DNA from: Agromyces flavus
GTDB lineage: Bacteria; Actinomycetota; Actinomycetes; Actinomycetales; Microbacteriaceae
Length of the DNA stretch: 64,000 nt
Assembly: GCF_900104685.1 (NCBI RefSeq)
Contig: NZ_LT629755.1
Location: forward strand, 1,054,001 to 1,118,000
Reading direction: 5' to 3'
The notes beneath the pieces are model-generated. The model worked only from the letters and a program-made list of their open reading frames with translations. It was not told where the DNA came from and did not search any database. Shown here in pieces: positions 56,992 to 64,000 of this stretch (position 1 is the stretch's first letter; the number at the start of each line of letters is the position of its first letter). A program made the translations under genes and the position numbers.

Positions 56992-57597
56992 GTGACAGAC
57001 ACCGAAGACACCCAGCCGGCACCGCGACGCGTCGTCGTCGCGGAAGACGAGTCGCTCATCCGCCTCGACATCGTCGAGATCCTGCGCGACAACGGCTACG
57101 AGGTGGTCGGCGAGGCCGGAGACGGCGAGACGGCGGTCCAGCTCGCGACCGAGCTGCGTCCCGACCTCGTCATCATGGACGTGAAGATGCCCCAGCTCGA
57201 CGGCATCTCCGCCGCGGAGCGGCTCTCCAAGGGGCACATCGCCCCGGTCGTGCTCCTCACGGCGTTCAGCCAGAAGGAGCTCGTCGAGCGCGCCAGCGAG
57301 GCGGGTGCCCTCGCGTATGTCGTGAAGCCCTTCACTCCGAACGACCTGCTTCCCGCGATCGAGATCGCGCTCGCCCGCCACGCGCAGATCATCGCGCTCG
57401 AGGCCGAGGTCGGCGACCTCGTCGAGCGCTTCGAGACCCGCAAGCTCGTCGACCGTGCGAAGGGCCTGCTCAACGAGAAGATGGGCCTGACCGAGCCCGA
57501 GGCCTTCCGCTGGATCCAGAAGGCCTCGATGGACCGTCGCCTCACGATGCGCGACGTCTCGCAGGCCATCATCGAGCAGCTCGCACCGAAGAAGTAG
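56992..57597 (+). CDS. pdtaR: ANTAR-domain response regulator (PdtaR-like)
   Basis: The 201-residue product is an RNA-binding antiterminator of the Rv1626/PdtaR type. A receiver domain (about 12-125) shows [18 protein letters not shown], phospho-acceptor Asp63 in [16 protein letters not shown] and the conserved Lys in YVVKPF. The ANTAR domain (about 140-195) shows [44 protein letters not shown] in pieces such as [13 protein letters not shown] and [12 protein letters not shown]. Its sensor kinase is not nearby. The GTG start follows a -10 box, so the mRNA is leaderless. Its RNA targets cannot be told from this window. Confidence 0.92.
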   Translation: MTDTEDTQPAPRRVVVAEDESLIRLDIVEILRDNGYEVVGEAGDGETAVQLATELRPDLVIMDVKMPQLDGISAAERLSKGHIAPVVLLTAFSQKELVERASEAGALAYVVKPFTPNDLLPAIEIALARHAQIIALEAEVGDLVERFETRKLVDRAKGLLNEKMGLTEPEAFRWIQKASMDRRLTMRDVSQAIIEQLAPKK

Positions 57598-57612
57598 GCC
57601 CTCCGGCCCTAC
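57594..57612 (+). terminator. Weak hairpin at the end of the ANTAR regulator gene
   Basis: GTAGGCC pairs with GGCCCTAC across CTCC with one bulge and includes the stop codon. It may end the short transcript. Confidence 0.35.
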
Positions 57613-57640
57613 GACCGCTCGGCGGCGTAGGCGAGTGTGG

Positions 57641-57691
57641 GTGTATCCCGGGCCCGCTCCGGCCCGGTTCCGTCCGGAACGAGGGGTACAC
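57641..57691 (+). promoter_or_regulatory. Three-way-junction leader element of ppsA
   Basis: GTGTATCCC (57641-57649) pairs with GGGGTACAC (57683-57691), nine pairs with one G-T. Inside are two perfect hairpins: GGGCC/GGCCC (57650-57654 with 57661-57665, loop CGCTCC) and GTTCC/GGAAC (57667-57671 with 57676-57680, loop GTCC). The right outer arm holds the GAGGGG ribosome site, and the ATG is four bases further on, so the fold would hide the site. TAGGCG at 57628-57633 could be a weak -10 box that starts the RNA exactly at 57641. A DNA operator is the alternative reading. Confidence 0.45.
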
Positions 57692-57695
57692 GCGC

Positions 57696-60032
57696 ATGCT
57701 GCACGACGCCACGACCACGCTGGTCAGCCGGTTCGAGGAGGTTCGCCTGGGCGACGCCGGCTCGGTCGGCGGCAAGGGGGCGAACCTCGGTGAGATGACG
57801 GCCGCAGGATTGCCCATCCCTCCCGGCTTCGTGGTGACCGCCGAGGCCTACCTCCACGCGATCGACGGGGCCGGAGTCCGGCAGCGTCTGCTCGACGGGT
57901 TCCGCGCGGCCGCGAACGTGGTCGACGATCCGGCGGCGCTCGCGAGTGCGGCGGCCGACCTGCGCGAGACGGTCGAGGGCCTCGCGGTCCCCGATGACGT
58001 CCGCCGGGCGATCCTGGACGAGTACCACCGACTGGGCGACCGCATCGCCGTGGCGGTGCGGTCGTCGGCGACGTCGGAGGACGCCGAGGGCACGTCGTTC
58101 GCCGGCATGCACGAGACGTACAACAACGTGGTCGGCGACGACGAGGTCATCGAGCGGATCCGCGACTGCTGGGCCTCGCTCTACGGCGACCGCGTCATCG
58201 CCTACCGCGCGAGCCAGCGCATGGACGAGGAACCCGAGCTCGCGGTCGTCATCCAGACCCAGATCGTCTCCGACCGCTCGGGCGTGATGTTCACCGTCGA
58301 CCCGTCGACCGGCGCGCGCGACCACATGGTGATCGAGGCGGCACTGGGGCTCGGCGAGGTCGTCGTGTCGGGCGCGGTCGAGCCCGATACCTACATCGTC
58401 GGCAAGGACGGACCGCGGCTGGTCTCCATTCGCGTGGGCCGCCAGACCCACCGTCTCGCCGCGATCGACGACGGGACGGTGCGCCGGGAAGAACTGGAGC
58501 CCGCGTTGGCGGACGCGAGGGTGCTCACCGACGACGAGGTGCTCGAGGTCGCGGCGCTGGGCCTGCGCGTCGAGGCCCATTACGGCGAGCCGCAGGACAC
58601 CGAGTGGGCGTACTCCCACGGGCGGCTCTGGATGCTGCAGTCGCGGCCGGTCACGACGCTCGGCGGTCCCACGGTGACGCCATCAGGGGATGGGGCGGGC
58701 GAGCCCGGCAAGGCTCCGGTCGGGACCGTGCTGCTGCGCGGCCTCGCCGCGGCGCCCGGCCGCGTGAGCGGGCGGGTGCGGATCCTGCAGGGTCCCGAGG
58801 ACGGGGCGGCGCTGCAGGCGGGGGAGATCCTCGTGGCGCCCATGACCAACCCCGACTGGGTCCCGACGATGCGACGTGCGGCCGCGGTCGTGACCGACGG
58901 CGGCGGCATGACATGCCACGCCGCCATCGTGGCGCGCGAGCTCGGCGTCCCCGCCGTCGTCGGCGCGAGGACCGCGACCCACGTGCTGCGCGACGGCGAG
59001 CTGGTCACGGTCGACGGGGCGAACGGCGAGGTCGTCGAGGGCGCGGATGTCGCGCCATCCGGCACCCCCGCCCCCGCGCCCGTCTCCGTCTCGGCCGCGG
59101 CGCCCGCAGTGGCCGCCGTGCCGCTCGCGACGAAGCTCTACGTCAACCTCGCGATCGCCGAGCGCGCCACGGACGTCGCGGCGCTCGACGTGGACGGCGT
59201 GGGACTGCTGCGCGCCGAGTTCATGATCACCGACGCGCTCGGCGGCCTGCACCCGCGCGAGATGCTGGCGAGGGGCGAGCGCGAGGAGTTCGTCCGCCGC
59301 ATGAGCGCGTCCTTGCTCACGGTCACGCGCGCGTTCGGTCGACGGCCCGTGGTCTACCGTTCGATCGACTTCCGCACGAACGAGTTCCGCGGGCTCGAGG
59401 GCGGCGACCGGTTCGAGCCGCAGGAGAACAACCCCATGATCGGCTATCGCGGGGCCTATCGATACGTGAAGGAGCCCGAGCTCTTCTCGCTCGAGCTCGA
59501 GGTGCTCGCGCGCGTGCGGGAGGAGACGCCGAACCTCAACGTCATGCTGCCGTTCGTGCGCACGCGCTGGGAACTCGAGGCATGCCTCGAACTCATCGAC
59601 GCGAGCCCGCTCGGCCGCCAGCGCGGACTCAAGCGCTGGGTGATGGCCGAGGTCCCCTCGGTGGTCTACCGGATCCCCGAGTATGCCGCGATGGGCATCG
59701 ACGGCGTCTCGATCGGCTCCAACGACCTGACGCAACTGATGCTCGGCGTCGACCGGGACTCGGAGATCTGCGCCGAGCTCTTCGACGAATCCGATGCCGC
59801 CGTGCTCGACGCCATCGAGCGCATCGTGACGGCCTGCCACGCCGCCGGCATCACGTCGTCGCTGTGCGGCCAGGCGCCCTCGAACTCGCCGGCGTTCGCC
59901 GAGCACCTCGTACGCTTCGGCATCGACTCGATCTCGGTGAACCCGGATGCCGCGGACCGCACGCGTCGGGTGATCGCCTCCGCCGAGCGGCGCATCCTCC
60001 TCGACGCGGCACGGCACTCGGGCGACGGCTGA
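57696..60032 (+). CDS. ppsA: Phosphoenolpyruvate synthase
   Basis: PpsA converts pyruvate and ATP to PEP, AMP and phosphate, the gluconeogenic reverse of pyruvate kinase. The 778-residue product has an ATP-grasp domain ([24 protein letters not shown] in parts, [22 protein letters not shown] in parts), the swivelling phospho-His domain with catalytic His408 in [14 protein letters not shown], and the PEP/pyruvate barrel ([56 protein letters not shown]). A Pro/Ala-rich linker joins the last two. It could also be a rifampin phosphotransferase-like relative, but the intact barrel argues for PEP synthase. Confidence 0.9.
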   Translation: MLHDATTTLVSRFEEVRLGDAGSVGGKGANLGEMTAAGLPIPPGFVVTAEAYLHAIDGAGVRQRLLDGFRAAANVVDDPAALASAAADLRETVEGLAVPDDVRRAILDEYHRLGDRIAVAVRSSATSEDAEGTSFAGMHETYNNVVGDDEVIERIRDCWASLYGDRVIAYRASQRMDEEPELAVVIQTQIVSDRSGVMFTVDPSTGARDHMVIEAALGLGEVVVSGAVEPDTYIVGKDGPRLVSIRVGRQTHRLAAIDDGTVRREELEPALADARVLTDDEVLEVAALGLRVEAHYGEPQDTEWAYSHGRLWMLQSRPVTTLGGPTVTPSGDGAGEPGKAPVGTVLLRGLAAAPGRVSGRVRILQGPEDGAALQAGEILVAPMTNPDWVPTMRRAAAVVTDGGGMTCHAAIVARELGVPAVVGARTATHVLRDGELVTVDGANGEVVEGADVAPSGTPAPAPVSVSAAAPAVAAVPLATKLYVNLAIAERATDVAALDVDGVGLLRAEFMITDALGGLHPREMLARGEREEFVRRMSASLLTVTRAFGRRPVVYRSIDFRTNEFRGLEGGDRFEPQENNPMIGYRGAYRYVKEPELFSLELEVLARVREETPNLNVMLPFVRTRWELEACLELIDASPLGRQRGLKRWVMAEVPSVVYRIPEYAAMGIDGVSIGSNDLTQLMLGVDRDSEICAELFDESDAAVLDAIERIVTACHAAGITSSLCGQAPSNSPAFAEHLVRFGIDSISVNPDAADRTRRVIASAERRILLDAARHSGDG

Positions 60033-60082
60033 GCACTCGCGCGGCCCGGCGCCGAGGACGATCGGGCGTCGGTGGCCGCTTG

Positions 60083-60088
60083 TAGTCT
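60083..60088 (+). promoter_or_regulatory. -10 box of leaderless polA
   Basis: TAGTCT ends six bases before the GTG at 60095. Confidence 0.5.
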
Positions 60089-60094
60089 TGGTGG

Positions 60095-62782
60095 GTGCCG
60101 AGCCCCACCCTCGAAAAGCCCACCCTCCTCGTCGTCGACGGCCACTCGCTGGCCTATCGCGCCTTCTACGCGTTGCCCGTCGACAGCTTCAGCACGCGCG
60201 ACGGGCAGCACACCAACGCGATCCACGGCTTCCTCTCGATGCTGCTCATGCTGCTGCGCAACGAGCGGCCCACCCACCTCGCGGTGGCGTTCGACACGTC
60301 GCGCCAGTCGTTCCGCACGCGCGAGTACACCGAGTACAAGGCCAACCGCAGCCAGACGCCGCCCGAGTTCAAGGGCCAGATCGGGCTCCTGAAGGACGCA
60401 CTGCGCGCGATGCGCATCACGGTGCTCGAGAAAGAGGACTTCGAGGCCGACGACATCCTCGCCACGCTCGCCACGCGGGGAAAGGAACAGGGCTACGAGG
60501 TGCTCGTCGTCTCGGGAGACCGCGACACGATCCAGCTCGTCGACGACGACGTCACGCTGCTCTACCCCAACGTGCAGGGCGTCTCGCAGCTCAAGCGCTA
60601 CGACGCCGACGCCGTGGTCGAGCGCTACGGCGTGCGGCCCGAGCAATACCCCGACGTCGCCGCGCTCGTCGGGGAGACGAGCGACAACCTGCCCGGCATC
60701 ACGAAGGTCGGCGAGAAGACCGCGGTGAAGTGGCTCGGGCTCTACGGCAGCCTCGACGGCATCCTCGAGCACATCGACGAGATCAAGGGCGTCGTGGGCG
60801 ACAACCTCCGGCGCGAGCGCGAGAACGCCGTCCGCAACCGCAGGCTCAACCGGCTCGTGCGCGACCTCGAACTCGACCTCGAGCTCGACCAGCTCGCCGC
60901 CCAGCCGATGGACGAGGCGGCGGTCCGCGAGCTCTTCGACCGGCTCGAGTTCAAGACGCTCCTCGAGCGCGTGAGCAAGATGGCGGCCGAGTCCAACGGG
61001 CTCACCGCCGATGGCACGGCGGCGCTCGCGGCCGAGCCCGAGCCCGCGGCGACGGCCCCGACGCCGCGCGAGCTGCACGGCGCCGAGCTGGCGACCTGGT
61101 TCGAGCGCGCGACAGTGGCCGAGCCCGCCGGGCTCGGTCTCAGCCTCGAGACGCTCGACGGCAAGGTCATCGGCGCCGGCATCGCGACGAGCACCGAGTC
61201 CGTACAGCTCGCCTGGAAGCCCGGCACGCCCGACCTCGAGCCGTTCGAGCGGTGGCTGGCGAGCGATGCGCCCAAGATCATGACCGATGCGAAGCCGCAG
61301 CTCAAGGCGATGCGCCGCTCCGGCCTCGCGTTCGAGGGCCTGGTCGTCGACAACCTCGTGGCCGGATGGCTCATGCGCCCCAGCCTCGTCGAGAAGGACC
61401 TGCCCGACCTCGTCTCGCGCTACCTCGGCGAGACCGTGCCCATGGCCGACCCGTCGCAGCTCGTCCCCGACGCCGACTCGACCGCCGGCGCGCCCGAGTT
61501 CGCGTGGTATTCGCTCCGGGTCGCGCCGGTCGTGCTCGCGGCGCTCTCCGAGGGTTCGCGTCGCGTGCTCGCCGACATCGAGATCCCCATTGTCGCGATC
61601 CTCGCCGAGATGGAACTGCGCGGCGTCACCGTCGAGCACGGCAAGCTCGCCGACCTGTCGGCGCAGCTTGGCGAGCGGGCGGCGTCGCTCGCCGAGGCGG
61701 CCTACGCCGAGCTCGGACGCGAGGTGAACCTCGGCTCGCCCAAGCAGCTGCAGGAGGTGCTCTTCGACCAGCTCGGCATGCCCAAGACGCGGGCGACCAA
61801 AACCGGGTACTCGACCGACGCCGGTGCGCTCGCCGACCTGCAGGAGTCGCACCCGCACCCCTTCCTCGGCCTGCTGCTCGAGCATCGCGACGCGACGAAG
61901 CTCCGCCAGATCGTCGATGCGCTCGACAAGTCCATCCAGTCCGACGGCCGCGTGCACACGAGCTACGTGCAGGTCGGCACCACGACCGGTCGCATCTCGT
62001 CGACCGATCCGAACCTGCAGAACATCCCCGTCCGCACCGAGGAGGGGCGACGCATCCGTGCGGCCTTCACCTACGGCACCGAGTACGCCGAGCTGCTGAC
62101 CGCCGACTACTCGCAGATCGAGATGCGGATCATGGCGCACCTCTCCCAGGACCCGGGTCTCATCGAGGCGTTCCACTCGGGTGAAGACCTGCACAGGTTC
62201 GTCGGCGCGCGCATCTTCGACGTCGACCCGGCCGACGTGACCCCGCTCATGCGCACCAAGGTCAAGGCCATGTCGTACGGCCTCGCCTACGGACTCAGCG
62301 CGTTCGGCCTCTCCAAGCAGCTCCGCATCGACCGCGCCGAGGCGACGCAGCTCATGAACGAGTACTTCGAGCGCTTCGGTGCGGTGCGCGACTACCTCCG
62401 CGGCGTGGTCGGTCAGGCCCGGCTCGACGGGTACACCGAGACGATCTTCGGTCGCCGTCGACCGTTCCCCGACCTGAACAGCCCGAACCGCGTGCTGCGC
62501 GAGAACGCCGAACGTGCCGCGCTCAACGCGCCCATCCAGGGTTCGGCCGCCGACATCATGAAGTTCGCGATGATCGGGGTCGAGCGCGAGCTGCGAGCTC
62601 GCGAGCTGCGCTCGCGCATGCTCATGCAGGTGCACGACGAGCTCATCTTCGAGGTCGCGGCCGGCGAGGGCGACGAGGTCGAGGCGATCGTGCACGATCG
62701 GATGTCGCACGCCGCCGACCTGCTCGTGCCGCTCGACGTGCAGGTCGGGCGTGGTCGCGACTGGGAGGACGCCGCGCACTGA
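60095..62782 (+). CDS. polA: DNA polymerase I
   Basis: Pol I removes RNA primers and fills gaps. The 895-residue product has an N-terminal 5' nuclease (LLVVDGHSLAYRAFYALP, FEADDILATLA, VSGDRDTIQLV, GETSDNLPGI), a middle domain that keeps the fold but lacks the DxE metal ligands of a proofreading exonuclease (GLGLSLETLDGKVI where FDTET is expected), and the polymerase domain with DYSQIEMRIMAHLSQDP, KAMSYGLAYGLSAFGLSKQL and MQVHDELIFE. Loss of proofreading in this domain is usual in actinobacteria. The GTG start follows a -10 box directly. Confidence 0.96.
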   Translation: MPSPTLEKPTLLVVDGHSLAYRAFYALPVDSFSTRDGQHTNAIHGFLSMLLMLLRNERPTHLAVAFDTSRQSFRTREYTEYKANRSQTPPEFKGQIGLLKDALRAMRITVLEKEDFEADDILATLATRGKEQGYEVLVVSGDRDTIQLVDDDVTLLYPNVQGVSQLKRYDADAVVERYGVRPEQYPDVAALVGETSDNLPGITKVGEKTAVKWLGLYGSLDGILEHIDEIKGVVGDNLRRERENAVRNRRLNRLVRDLELDLELDQLAAQPMDEAAVRELFDRLEFKTLLERVSKMAAESNGLTADGTAALAAEPEPAATAPTPRELHGAELATWFERATVAEPAGLGLSLETLDGKVIGAGIATSTESVQLAWKPGTPDLEPFERWLASDAPKIMTDAKPQLKAMRRSGLAFEGLVVDNLVAGWLMRPSLVEKDLPDLVSRYLGETVPMADPSQLVPDADSTAGAPEFAWYSLRVAPVVLAALSEGSRRVLADIEIPIVAILAEMELRGVTVEHGKLADLSAQLGERAASLAEAAYAELGREVNLGSPKQLQEVLFDQLGMPKTRATKTGYSTDAGALADLQESHPHPFLGLLLEHRDATKLRQIVDALDKSIQSDGRVHTSYVQVGTTTGRISSTDPNLQNIPVRTEEGRRIRAAFTYGTEYAELLTADYSQIEMRIMAHLSQDPGLIEAFHSGEDLHRFVGARIFDVDPADVTPLMRTKVKAMSYGLAYGLSAFGLSKQLRIDRAEATQLMNEYFERFGAVRDYLRGVVGQARLDGYTETIFGRRRPFPDLNSPNRVLRENAERAALNAPIQGSAADIMKFAMIGVERELRARELRSRMLMQVHDELIFEVAAGEGDEVEAIVHDRMSHAADLLVPLDVQVGRGRDWEDAAH

Positions 62783-62835
62783 TCGCCGGCCGAGGCGAGG
62801 AGTCCTCGCAGGTGCGGCTGCGACATCCGCTCGTC

Positions 62836-62841
62836 TAGGCT
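62836..62841 (+). promoter_or_regulatory. -10 box of the leaderless DUF885 gene
   Basis: TAGGCT ends seven bases before the ATG at 62849. A short GCGAG/CTCGC hairpin at 62795-62809 lies between it and the end of polA. Confidence 0.55.
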
Positions 62842-62848
62842 CGCCCGC

Positions 62849-64000
62849 ATGGCCACCGCAGTGCGCACGCCCACCGATGTCGACCGCGTCGCCGAGGACT
62901 GGGTCGACACGATCGTCGGGCTCAACCCCATCGCCGGGACCTACATCGGGCGCACCGACCACGATCACCGCCTGCCCGACTTCTCGCCCGACGGGCACGC
63001 GGCGCGCATCGAGGCGAAGCGAGCGGCGCTGGCCGCGCTTCGCGCCGCCTCACCGGCCGACGACGTCGACCGGATCACCGTGGCCGACCTCGGCAGCGAA
63101 CTCGATCTCGACCTCGAGAGCGACGCCGCCGAGCTGCACCTGCGCGACCTCAACGTCATCGCGAGCCCGGCGCAGGACATCCGCGAGGTCTTCGACCTCA
63201 TGCCGACCGACGGCACGCCCGAGTGGGAGCGCATCGCCACGCGGCTCGGCGCCGTGCCGGGGGCCATCGACGGCTACATCGAGACGCTCCGCCTCGGCAT
63301 CCGCAGGGGCGTCGTGCCGGCGGTGCGGCAGGTCCGCGAGGTCGCCGTGCAGGCTCGGCGTCACGCCCGCCCGGACGGCTTCTTCCCCACGTTCGTCGCA
63401 GGTGCGGGGGAGCACACGGGCGAGGCGCTCCGGGGCGAGCTCGACCGGAGCGCGGGTGCCGCGGCATCCGCCTACGAGCGCCTGGCGGACTTCCTCGAGC
63501 GGGAGCTCGCTCCGAGCGCCGGCGACGCGGACGCCGTCGGCCGTGACGTGTACGCGCTCGAGTCCCGCCGGTTCCTCGGCGCGGTGATCGACCTCGACGA
63601 GACGTACGAGTGGGGCATCGAGGAGCTCGCCCGCATGGTCGCGGAACAGGAGGCCATCGCGCGGGAGATCCTGCCGGGTGTCTCCGTCGCCGAGGCCGTC
63701 GCGCACCTCGAGGCCGATCCCTCCCGCAAGCTGGTCGGCACCGATGCGCTGCAGCGCTGGATGCAGGAGACGAGCGACCGTGCCGTGGCCGAGCTCGGCG
63801 CCACCCAGTTCGACATCCCGCATGAGATCCGCACCCTCGAGTGCCTGATCGCGCCCACGCAGGAGGGCGGCATCTACTACACCGGTCCCAGCGACGACTT
63901 CTCGCGCCCCGGCCGCATGTGGTGGTCCGTGCCCGAGGGCGTCACCGAGTTCGACACGTGGCGCGAGAAGACGACCGTCTACCACGAGGGCGTGCCGGGC
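62849..64000 (+). CDS. DUF885 family protein, probable metallopeptidase (N-terminal part)
   Basis: The gene runs off the window after 384 codons without a stop. The product matches DUF885 proteins: ADDWVD-type AEDWVDTIVGLNPIAGTYIG at the start, the characteristic NVIASPAQDIREVFDLMP, RRFLGAVIDLDETYEWGIEELAR, and the start of the metal site YHEGVPG at the very end, which in the family continues as GHHxQ. The distant relation to M1/M32-type metallopeptidases is from family knowledge; the substrate is unknown. No signal peptide is visible. The ATG follows a TAGGCT box by seven bases, so the message is probably leaderless. Confidence 0.88.
   Translation, partial: MATAVRTPTDVDRVAEDWVDTIVGLNPIAGTYIGRTDHDHRLPDFSPDGHAARIEAKRAALAALRAASPADDVDRITVADLGSELDLDLESDAAELHLRDLNVIASPAQDIREVFDLMPTDGTPEWERIATRLGAVPGAIDGYIETLRLGIRRGVVPAVRQVREVAVQARRHARPDGFFPTFVAGAGEHTGEALRGELDRSAGAAASAYERLADFLERELAPSAGDADAVGRDVYALESRRFLGAVIDLDETYEWGIEELARMVAEQEAIAREILPGVSVAEAVAHLEADPSRKLVGTDALQRWMQETSDRAVAELGATQFDIPHEIRTLECLIAPTQEGGIYYTGPSDDFSRPGRMWWSVPEGVTEFDTWREKTTVYHEGVPG

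Noticed and set aside
57650..57680. The ppsA leader hairpins as an ANTAR target
   Set aside because: Only one loop has six bases, and CGCTCC lacks the A1 and G4 bases of known ANTAR loops; the second loop has four bases.
59666..62998. A 1110-codon open frame on the minus strand across ppsA and polA
   Set aside because: It mirrors two well-supported plus-strand genes and has no recognisable domain.

Overview
The window is a gene-dense stretch of chromosome from a high-GC (roughly 70 percent by eye) actinobacterium. An Agromyces- or Microbacterium-like member of the Microbacteriaceae fits best. The evidence is the gene order (secD-secF-rel; rpsD-alaS-ruvX-mltG-aro-efp-nusB; pyr-car-mihF/gmk-rpoZ-coaBC-metK-priA-fmt-rsmB-rpe; his-trp-lgt-gltBD-pyk; ANTAR regulator-polA), the helicase-motif-free PriA, the abundant GTG starts and the recurring TAGNCT-type -10 boxes. 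No rRNA, insertion sequence, prophage, CRISPR array or plasmid function was seen, and no gene-free stretch exceeds 300 bases.

Layout. Bases 1-4218 hold the end of secD, secF and the (p)ppGpp enzyme rel. Bases 4215-6990 on the minus strand carry an AbiEi-like orphan protein, a DUF349 coiled-coil protein and an exported cyclophilin. Bases 7105-9688 hold rarA, rpsD with a structured leader, and a small membrane protein. Bases 9757-19915 form the alaS-ruvX-mltG-aroE-aroC-aroK-aroB run, then aroQ, efp and nusB. Bases 19931-22703 hold a glycosyltransferase and two membrane proteins that look like an accessory insertion between nusB and pyrR. Bases 22773-32571 are the pyrimidine operon (pyrR-pyrB-pyrC-PH-like protein-carA-carB-pyrF), preceded by a PyrR RNA-binding site and followed by a gene that joins integration host factor to guanylate kinase. 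Bases 32564-40406 hold rpoZ, coaBC, metK, priA, fmt, rsmB and rpe. Bases 40416-55288 are a long his-trp-lgt-gltBD array. The remainder holds pyk, a tRNA-Leu on the minus strand, a leaderless ANTAR response regulator, a PEP synthase with a strikingly folded leader, polA and the start of a DUF885 protein.

How it works together. Most genes are housekeeping: protein export, stringent response, replication and repair, tRNA charging, translation factors, and the pathways to chorismate, tryptophan, histidine, pyrimidines and glutamate. Many junctions are ATGA or GTGA overlaps, which implies translational coupling. At least seven genes start 6-7 bases after a TANNNT box and are probably leaderless.

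No obviously new multi-gene system is present. The most unusual signals are: a dispersed 9- to 11-base motif (core GGATGCCGC, about 21 copies on both strands); a compact three-way-junction fold that buries the ribosome site of ppsA; the IHF-guanylate kinase fusion; a perfect 36-base tandem repeat in the cytoplasmic part of MltG; and a duplicated junction between gltB and gltD.
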